Assembly: GCA_029945725.1 (NCBI GenBank)
Contig: JAQSDB010000010.1
Span: 1-64,000, forward strand
DNA from: a bacterium
GTDB lineage: Bacteria > Pseudomonadota > Gammaproteobacteria > Pseudomonadales > Moraxellaceae
Length of the DNA stretch: 64,000 nt
Reading direction: 5' to 3'
The stretch's first letter is position 1, and each line of letters opens with the position of its first letter. The position numbers were made by a program, and so were the translations under genes. Below the pieces are notes generated by a model. It was given only the letters and a program-made list of their open reading frames with translations. It was not told where the DNA came from and searched no databases. This document shows positions 61,201 through 64,000 of the stretch, in pieces.

Positions 61201-62071
61201 TAATGGCACTGGCAACAGCCTGGCGAACTGGCTGCTCGGCAACAGTGGCTGCAACGATCTTTCGGGCGATGATGGCAATGATCATCTGCAAGGAGGGGCA
61301 GGTAACGACCGGCTTTATGGCGGTAATGGTGTTGACCTGCTGCAGGGTGGTGCGGGTAACGACGCTCTCGCTGACACAAACGGCAATGGTCTGCTGGATG
61401 GTGGTGAGGGCACCGATACCTTGACCGGTAACCTGCAGAACCAGTTCTTTGTGGGCGGGCGTGGCAACGACACGATTACGCTCGGAGGTGGTCGTGATGT
61501 GATTGCTTTCAATCGTGGCGATGGTCAGGACCGCATCACCGATATTGGTGCTCGAGGTGGCAGTCTGACGATCAGTCTGGGCGGCGGTATTGCCTACAGT
61601 GATTTGACGTTCCGCCGAACCGGCAATGATCTCATTTTGAATACCGGTAGTAGTGAGAGCATTACCTTTTCGGGGTGGTATGTATCGGGTGCCAACCGGC
61701 CTGTCGTCACCTTGCAGGCGGTGGCGGAGTCCATGGCGAGCTTTAGTCAGTCCAGCAGTAATCCGATGCTGGATGACCGCCTCGAAACCTTCCAGTTCAA
61801 CAATGTGGTCTCTGCCTTTGATACGGCAAATCGCAACGGTACGCTGACGACCTGGGGCCTGACCAATGCCCTGGCCCAGTTCCAGTTGGCGGGCAGTGAT
61901 ACGGTCGCTCTGGGTGGCAACCTGGCTTATCAGTACGGCATGACGAGCAGTCTGAACGGCATGGGGGCGGTCAGTGCGCAAAATGAGCTGGCTTCTGCCG
62001 CTTTTGCGGCACAGGCACAAACCCTGCAGCCCCTGAGCGGACTGTCCGAAGGGATGAGCAAGCTGGGGTAG
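49265..62071 (+). CDS. Giant RTX protein with N-terminal lipase-like domain and VCBS repeats
   Basis: The product has 4,268 residues. Residues 1-300 contain a class 3 lipase-like core: AGHSLGG (Ser141), with a possible catalytic His239 in LGHGI. RTX nonapeptides (GGxGxDxLx) start near 477. About 655-870 is an EF-hand-rich region (DLDGDGLETVG, DLNGDGVINNGSELFG, DRNQNGQTDAGE). From about 1180 to 2760 there are long RTX blocks broken by HCBP-related and VENLTLTG segments. Nine VCBS/cadherin-like repeats of about 100 residues (NDAPVA...GNVLANDSD) span 2850-3790, then a He_PIG-type domain, a final RTX block (3895-4060) and a C-terminal type I secretion end. It is probably exported to act as a calcium-folded surface or secreted lipase-adhesin. 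There is no proline-free cleavage signal at the N-terminus. Confidence 0.93.
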   Translation: MSAEIEAAFLNSMVARASYADIESAEQMLSRLVSPAWQSSMTPSMAQYFFSHYAFYASSLDAGSGYDGIVFQVLDGGELTNSYVLGNRGTQFSVNYLLEAVKDIAQDVLLAATGTNDQIDKIKSLINSIPIGATITTAGHSLGGFLSLWTLLLFNDRVNAAYTYNGAGIVNGYDVLNIINEVRVEAGLNPIDDVNSIGYYTPEFLELTATLGDHFSLLRPVNVDSRLSIEGLAETTLGHGIISLSNALLVAHVLGSVDESLSLEQANKIAESMGAQDLLDRNRTIAYLGELFYGASEVASFRNTNANEAQLQTMAFRLLSEVETVLGSIDDFNATIKTISNETSASLSSIARQEDTNGALMRHALLNLSSFALQSPSSTPPEMTTLLGSDDYKIDAYKDQVDASYASAHPETDLWENLAQMARWNALHNADAAVSPTLTTYVSDWNKDRDHEQVRVGDNVSAATRYFGGASVDVYPGSQGNDRIYGLAGDDTLKGGLGDDYLEGDIGKDELIGDDGNDVLMGGDGEDTLTGGTGSDSIYGGKGIDTYVWNTGDGVDRIIEADEAGNTSGGRLKLNGSIISSVKLDKATGLYKSSGFFFKDLGSNLFVFDAQKRLVLTVKNFDITSNNLGLKFVTKDGGGGGVILPGPKAPTTTPPPRDPLVVDLDGDGLETVGLAAGIMFDHGNDGVAENSGWVGEDDALLVRDLNGDGVINNGSELFGNFSRLKNRQMADNGFAALADLDSNGDGFVTEADTVDVARISSEDANHDGVITPDEVTTTITPESIFSQLRLWRDRNQNGQTDAGELLSLSEAGLSALSLAGNYQSVTETDGNVRRGTSFAITEDGHQITTGIYDFLASPVLRDFTDTVTIPPELQDLPNLQGTGSVRDLLEAAALSPELAVTLSGFVGGDFSTQNILLDNLILQWADSSDMVLALQEGRESTLIEQVWMNTPNEGIAPDAPMATLILDDGQRVTAPVYWSDAAYTDASRLLQQQFRVIEYFSGQSVRDWRNDSKTIVAAENLPAGITLPDGGVTVVTVGLTPDGMAAVQDYWVSLRHAVYENLVLMTRLSSYVEQINWDVAADGQLQPDFSALNATLDDLYQHHFNADTLADVVELFRFKGDEWRRFGWDGAAIVRQWVGEALAGGADVTSEGASPDAVALLARLHMLGLETDGLVATGHDDHLSLGGAASDSFTGGILDDKLLGGAGDDVLAGAAGNDLLMGESGNDVLHGGTGDDALVGGQGNDTLYGDSGADTYEYSRGDGNDVIHSASDLEAMSVLEFQGDISPDEVSLKREAGDLLVMLSDGAVIRVSDYFLGHGITLSFRSDLSQWSQETIKSAVQASTEGNDIIYGYAERNDVLDGAGGDDTLWGSGGDDVLLGADGNDRLFGEYGNDVLDGGAGRDQLNGGSGNDVLSGGDGNDDLVGGDGDDTLRADAGNDVLAGGYGNDTLIAGNDACRLYGDGGNDGLQGGAGDDYLAGGDGNDELLGGAGNDVLSGGSGINRLQGNAGNDQIYAGGNDTVFYRRGDGQDLITGGWIGRTTVVTLAFSDITSNEVEVWREGNSAIRIWVAGSDEWVTIQGIGSTTSVDLIQFANGVTWTAQDLMAMVPATPGDDTVRFVAGAGDVLQLLGGNDIATGSILDDYVDGNEGDDSLHGGAGNDVISGGAGTDSLYGDEGNDRLTGDAQDQLFGGDGNDTLTGAGLQYGESGNDQLYAAATGSLLDGGEGDDSLIGDDGADMLGGGNGDDSLIGGAGVDTLDGGNGNDSLSGGSDSDLLIGGEGDDHLEGGIGNDILKGDAGNDVLHGGDGVDTLDGGNGNDALSGGSDNDLLMGGEGDDHLDGGTGNDILEGNSGNDVLSGGNGDDVISGGDGNDYLYGDTGNDTLDGGEGEDVFQVDIGEITTLRDVDNSGWINVPGYSYEYSSFGYDLFFRSHAGNTWGYSPDDVEHFYKDVSVVYDLASQTVTMNGLDNETKIVIAGMNTDQPRSSIAYTIGFGGQIINPYDDSVVRDEVYQLDQLIARSSVVIKGAEDADIINSLSDAGVGDLPANAVSAGAGDDQVYGGSGDDRLFGEAGNDFLYGDAGNDQIDGGVGSDHLYGDFGNDTLAGGDGSDSLWGGADDDSLDGGAGADYMAGDDGNDTYFLDDVNDQVHEDADHWVSYFYWGYWQGYWQDNGNDTVVTALDYQLGDYLENLTLTGSMDLTGTGNDLDNIITGNSGNNILSGLVGNDWIYGMDGNDVLNAGSGSGAMYGGNGDDELNGSNDSGDLYGEAGNDILRGGDGYDLLDGGSGNDVMTGGLGSDTYRVDSAGDVVIDEGNDAYDAVESSVDYVLPEAVENLTLLDDYLEHGLAGNITGTGNELDNNLYGNAGSNQIFGGAGDDYLDGRGGDDVLVGGTGNDTLRGGDDAMHILFDDEAGTAELISLASNNDVLDGGEGDDNLDGGTGDDVLYGGDGNDVLYGGDQPSELIYLRGNEETYTFADTPLLSNNDLLDGGAGDDELSGGSGNDTLIGGSGSDFLYGDEGNDLLDGRDNEVTDYLEGGAGDDVYYIDGLPGTTSAMASVEGDITAGYLCNMDVVARPGAVGGVADIVIEGRDGGYDIVYSTVLIARPDNVEELHIIGDQALTGDVVFGTTDNDVLTGSMADNVIDGDFGADLMAGAAGNDTYVVDNVGDVVSEAADSGHDVIYTLIDNYQLTENVETLYLGTFDGLGLDSSAGGVYSGYGNDGDNRIRGNVYDNRISAGAGNDLLFGGGGNDILDGGSGDDLYVVQTNYQYSFASIMDSSGNDRLHFSGDVSYGDIKISFNSDGVLIQASTSNGGSNRVWLADWSLQNTTVDTLTFCGDANAYSLAAIAGNAPVAADDYASVSRSQFTSSGNVLANDRVAQGGVLQVITAGEYSGAWGSLSVASDGSYTYSLYADGADLSAIPAGQTLTDQFLIEVSDSTASSGALVSATSQLKISIADTFAPVAVADARIMTEDQAHISGNVLANDSSLSGAALTLAHAGVIQGQYGALSLLANGDYVYEQTGSQNALAAGEAVTDVFAYTVTDGALESSSSLTITIAGENDAPVAQADADSLSVADGALVGNVLVNDTDVDHGAVLQTVAASYTGQYGSLLMETDGRYHYVLNQDNPVLTALAEGESLSEAFNYDVTDGALISSATITLTVRGSNDAPVANVDAASMAEDQAAVAGNVLGNDSDVDHESLLSVVSSGEFAGQYGVLRLTAAGGWSYALNNNLEAVQTLTEGQLVSEVFAYEVTDGSTSAFSSLVVTIEGRNDAPVVTGETVLLDENTASLLSGNVLANDVDAEGDALYSTATTVQGQHGVFMLQTDGGWTYQADTSALQYLSAGQQVEDVITYSVNDGITSTAGDIRFVIEGRNDAPVTQDDAAAISVGAPAITGNVLGNDRDVDQGTVLQVMAADVQGQYGRLSLSADGSYHYVLNSSQPELVALAEGITLSESFAYDATDGMTSVAASLVVTIAGRNDAPVLSADIAALTEDAASVQGNVLGNDSDPDQGDILSAVPATLQGQYGALVIDNSGHYAYQLDNGLVQKLAEGQTVVDTFHYDATDGHATSSSVLAVTISGTNDAPVAAGDVAAITVGAASVSGNVLSNDRDVDQGTVLQAVAATLQGQYGTLSLSVDGTYQYALNSTLPSLVALAAGEFLAESFSYTATDGMVPVAGSLQVTIAGRNDAPQTIRDAGTLTEDTVSIQGNVLANDSDPDHGAQLRVASAGDVQGSYGMLHLNTDGSYAYQANTASLQSLAQGESVVETLSHQVTDGLLTTSSALTMTITGANDAPIVAQAIASQVATSGQAVAITVSTNTFTDIDHNDVLTYGVTLADGSALPSWLSFNAATRTFSGTASTAGTYQLRVTATDTMGATASTSFGLTVNAPSSGNIINGTRCDDTLTGSAGNDVIDGKGGNDTMKGLAGDDTYFVDANDSCGGDKVIELLNQGYDTVKSSVSYVLGSNVEALQLLGSSNINGTGNSLANWLLGNSGCNDLSGDDGNDHLQGGAGNDRLYGGNGVDLLQGGAGNDALADTNGNGLLDGGEGTDTLTGNLQNQFFVGGRGNDTITLGGGRDVIAFNRGDGQDRITDIGARGGSLTISLGGGIAYSDLTFRRTGNDLILNTGSSESITFSGWYVSGANRPVVTLQAVAESMASFSQSSSNPMLDDRLETFQFNNVVSAFDTANRNGTLTTWGLTNALAQFQLAGSDTVALGGNLAYQYGMTSSLNGMGAVSAQNELASAAFAAQAQTLQPLSGLSEGMSKLG

Positions 62072-62088
62072 TTCCAATGAAGACCACG

Positions 62089-62117
62089 CAGGGGCGGAAT
62101 TCCGCCCCTGTTTTTTT
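62089..62117 (+). terminator. Terminator between the RTX and adaptor genes
   Basis: CAGGGGCGGAA and TTCCGCCCCTG form a 22-bp perfect palindrome (62089-62110) followed by T7. It should end most transcripts from the RTX gene, yet the adaptor gene starts 34 bp later on the same strand. Read-through or a separate weak promoter must supply the adaptor. Confidence 0.9.
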
Positions 62118-62151
62118 GGGCAATCAGCGACATTAATAATGGCAGCACGGC

Positions 62152-63549
62152 ATGACGTGGTTTAACGCAAAAATAAAAGAAGAGAGTGCCGGGCAGGCTC
62201 TTCCCCCGGGGCTTGTCACCTCCTTTCAGCCCAGTCTGATGGCGCTGGAAAATACGCCCCCCAATCCTTTGGGGCGAAAGGTTGTATGGGCCTTGGCAGG
62301 CTTTTTGGGTTTGTTGCTGCTGGGATCGTTTGTCTTCTCGGTGGATGAGGTGGCGATTGCCCAGGGCAAGCTGATTCCGTCCACTTACCTCAAGGTCGTG
62401 CAACCTGCTGAACAGGGTATTGTGCGCGACATTCTGGTTAGGGAAGGGGATGAGGTAAAAGCAGGGCAGGTCTTGATGCGCATGGATGCTGCTATTTCCG
62501 ATGCAGATAATCACTCGGTTCAGGCCGAGTACGAATCGCGTCGCTGGCAGCTGCAGCGTATTGATGCCCAATTGAAAGGTGTCCGCATGCCGGCCTCCGA
62601 TGGCGTGTCTCCCGAGATTTATCGTCAGGCGCTGACGCAATACACATCGAGCGTTCAGGCGTATGAAGCGCAGTCGGCTCAGGAGGAGGGTGCGCTGGAA
62701 AAAGCAACGCAGGAGTTGTCTGCTGCGGAGGAAGTGCGCAGCAAGCTGCTGCAGATGCTTCCTACTTATGAAGAGCGTGAGCAGGCTTTCAACAAGCTCG
62801 TGGAAAAAGGCTATGTGAGCAAGATTGATCAGATTGATCGAAAGCGTGAGCGTATTGAAAAGCAGCAGGATTTGCGTACGCAGGAATTTACTATCAAGGC
62901 CGCGCAGGCGGTGATTACGCAGTCCCATCAAAGGATCCGGCAAATACAGTCGGATTATCATCGTCAGCTTCAGGCCGAGCGTGCAGAAGCGGCAATCCAG
63001 TTTGAGAAACTTGCCCAAGAGCTATCAAAATCAAAAACAAGGCACGGATGGCTTGAGCTGAAGGCGCCGCAAGACGGTATTGTGAAAGATATCTCCACGC
63101 ATACGACAGGAACTGTCGTTAGTGCCGGCACCGTGTTACTCACCCTTGTTCCTCAAGCCGATAATGCTGTCGCAGAAGTATGGGTCAGTAATGAAGATTC
63201 AGGATTCGTACGAGAGGGACAGAAGGTCAAGGTAAAACTGAGCTCCTACACTTTCCAGAAATACGGCATGGTCAATGGCATTGTTGATGACATCAGTGCC
63301 GATGCCTCGGATCAACCATCAGCTTCTGCAGAACAAGATAATAGTTCTTCAAAATCGCACCAGCAGCCGTCGTCGTACCGCGCCAGGATTCATCTGGATA
63401 CGCAGTATCTGGAGGCGAAGGGAGAGCATTATTCCCTGCGGCCGGGTATGCAAGTGGTGGCGGAGATAAGGCTTGGGCAGCGTAAAGTGATTGAGTATTT
63501 GCTATCACCCATCACGGGGACGGTGCAGGAGGCGGGGAGGGAGCGCTAA
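62152..63549 (+). CDS. HlyD-family type I secretion adaptor
   Basis: This 465-residue protein has a cytosolic N-terminal tail (1-45), one membrane helix (VVWALAGFLGLLLLGSFVF, about 44-62), the first lipoyl half (VVQPAEQGIVRDILVREGDEV), a long coiled coil (about 120-310, with AQSAQEEGALEKATQEL), the second lipoyl half (LKAPQDGIVKDISTHTTGTVV) and the beta-barrel end with QRKVIEYLLSPI typical of HlyD. It joins the ABC exporter to TolC. The Ser-rich insert QPSASAEQDNSSSKSHQQPSS near 385-405 is unusual. No TolC gene is in the window. Ribosome site weak. Confidence 0.93.
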   Translation: MTWFNAKIKEESAGQALPPGLVTSFQPSLMALENTPPNPLGRKVVWALAGFLGLLLLGSFVFSVDEVAIAQGKLIPSTYLKVVQPAEQGIVRDILVREGDEVKAGQVLMRMDAAISDADNHSVQAEYESRRWQLQRIDAQLKGVRMPASDGVSPEIYRQALTQYTSSVQAYEAQSAQEEGALEKATQELSAAEEVRSKLLQMLPTYEEREQAFNKLVEKGYVSKIDQIDRKRERIEKQQDLRTQEFTIKAAQAVITQSHQRIRQIQSDYHRQLQAERAEAAIQFEKLAQELSKSKTRHGWLELKAPQDGIVKDISTHTTGTVVSAGTVLLTLVPQADNAVAEVWVSNEDSGFVREGQKVKVKLSSYTFQKYGMVNGIVDDISADASDQPSASAEQDNSSSKSHQQPSSYRARIHLDTQYLEAKGEHYSLRPGMQVVAEIRLGQRKVIEYLLSPITGTVQEAGRER

Positions 63550-63618
63550 CGGAAATAATGTGCAGGAGAATATTTTGTATTTTTATCGAGATATAAATCC
63601 ATGGTCCGTGAGAAAGCC

Positions 63619-63833
63619 GCTGGTATTTACAGGCGCATTGCACGCACTCTGTTTAAAAGAAGGGAACTCTGGTGTTTGATGGGGTTGCCACCCGTCTCGA
63701 TAAAGAAGCTGATCGCATGATTTCGTAAGTGGTGAGTCGCCTGCGAGGAAAAGTAACCTATAATTTTATTGCACAACGGGTTACGGAAAGCCTGATGAAT
63801 TATCTCGCTAAAAAAAACAGGAGCTTAGTGTAA
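63619..63833 (+). pseudogene. Relic of a second HlyB-type ABC exporter (ATPase C-terminus)
   Basis: In two frames this reads YRRIARTLFKR, then LVFDGVATRLDKEADRMIS-stop-VVSRLRGKVTYNFIAQRVTESLMNYL, ending at TAA (63831-63833). This matches [35 protein letters not shown] and the following RLRERATILFIAHQLPEGL of the exporter at 45783, shown here only in pieces. A frameshift falls near 63667, the Glu of Walker B is lost, and TAA interrupts the helix, so it is dead. It is much diverged from the active copy. Confidence 0.75.
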
Positions 63834-63883
63834 GTCTTATGGAGTCAGAAATGGCGAAAGACAATACCTATAGCTAAACAGTA

Positions 63884-63941
63884 GCTAATGCTTGAGCTAA
63901 GGCGGCGGTACGTCGTCAGCCTTGAACGAATTGTTAAATGC
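63884..63941 (-). other. Integron attC-like recombination site
   Basis: Read on the minus strand: ATTTAAC (a perfect RYYYAAC R'' box), then AATTCGTTCAAGGC (L''), a short loop arm GACGACG...CGCCGCC, CTTAGCTCAAG (L'), and ATTAGCT where GTTAGCT would be the R' box. AACAATTCGTTCAAG...CTCAAGCGTTAG is the recurring core of many cassette attC sites. The outer R' box has G to A at the crossover base, so it may be poorly active. Length about 57 bp, within the usual range. The stop codon of the toxin cassette gene overlaps R'', as is common. Confidence 0.7.
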
Positions 63942-64000
63942 TTTGCTCGCGATTTTCGTAATGATGCCAAATGCGAAGAATGACAACGGCTTCTGCATGA
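63934..64000 (-). CDS. 3' end of a RelE/ParE-type toxin gene (partial)
   Basis: On the minus strand the frame ending at TAA (63934-63936) reads HAEAVVILRIWHHYENREQSI. The ending VVILRIWHxxENR is typical of RelE/ParE-family toxins, where it forms the last strand and tail of the fold. Only 21 residues are visible. Toxin-antitoxin genes are common in chromosomal integron cassettes, and an attC-like site follows the stop. The antitoxin gene should lie just to the right of the window. Confidence 0.65.
   Translation of the reverse strand, partial: HAEAVVILRIWHHYENREQSI

Overview
The window looks like chromosomal DNA from a GC-rich gammaproteobacterium. The evidence is an E. coli-like tRNA-Ala(GGC)/tRNA-Glu(UUC) pair behind a consensus sigma-70 promoter, Shine-Dalgarno-led genes, REP elements that start with GTAG together with a REP-associated tyrosine transposase (RAYT), and a large set of acyl-CoA genes. 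A lipid- or hydrocarbon-degrading lineage of the Alcanivorax/Nevskiales sort is my guess. No marker gene proves it.

Layout. (1) 1-5.7 kb: accessory edge with a TIR-like effector gene, a tandemly duplicated small lipoprotein locus, a zinc-ribbon protein, a YjbR-like protein, a secreted pectinacetylesterase-family hydrolase with a membrane-anchored partner, then a gene-poor stretch and the two tRNAs. (2) 5.8-25 kb: lipid/acyl-CoA metabolism. It holds an esterase, a GAF-HD-GYP protein, a LysR regulator divergent from an acyl-CoA dehydrogenase (ACAD)/APH-type kinase/histidine phosphatase/SDR/quinone reductase cluster, an SMP-30-like protein, a DmdC-like ACAD, a DUF445 protein, and a PaaX-type regulator between two crotonase genes, a desaturase and an AidB-like ACAD. 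The adjacent ACAD and kinase recall pathways that phosphorylate 4-hydroxyacyl-CoA. (3) 24.9-44.3 kb: about 24 copies of one REP element, mostly as inverted pairs, with their likely transposase at 26.4 kb. Between them lie a MEST-like hydrolase, a MacAB-like tripartite transporter operon, an acyl-CoA synthetase, a quinone reductase and a type I restriction-modification locus. (4) 34.2-45.6 kb: the defence locus. hsdM and hsdS are separated from hsdR by a 3.7-kb cargo block (PD-(D/E)XK nuclease, wHTH-nucleotidyltransferase with a perfect 15-bp inverted-repeat operator over its promoter, Fic protein). A second Fic gene follows the operon terminator. (5) 45.7-63.6 kb: a type I secretion locus in the order HlyB-like ABC exporter, RCC1-repeat protein, 4,268-residue RTX protein with an N-terminal lipase-like domain and nine VCBS/cadherin-like repeats, terminator, HlyD-like adaptor. 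(6) 63.6-64 kb: remains of a second exporter gene, then an integron attC-like site and the end of a RelE/ParE-type toxin gene on the minus strand.

The most unusual parts are the cargo block inside the type I R-M locus (with a repeated leader and repeated MSExQLE gene starts), the operator of the wHTH-nucleotidyltransferase gene, the RCC1 protein built into an RTX secretion operon, and the attC/toxin cassette at the right edge. All assignments come from reading motifs by eye. No database search was run.
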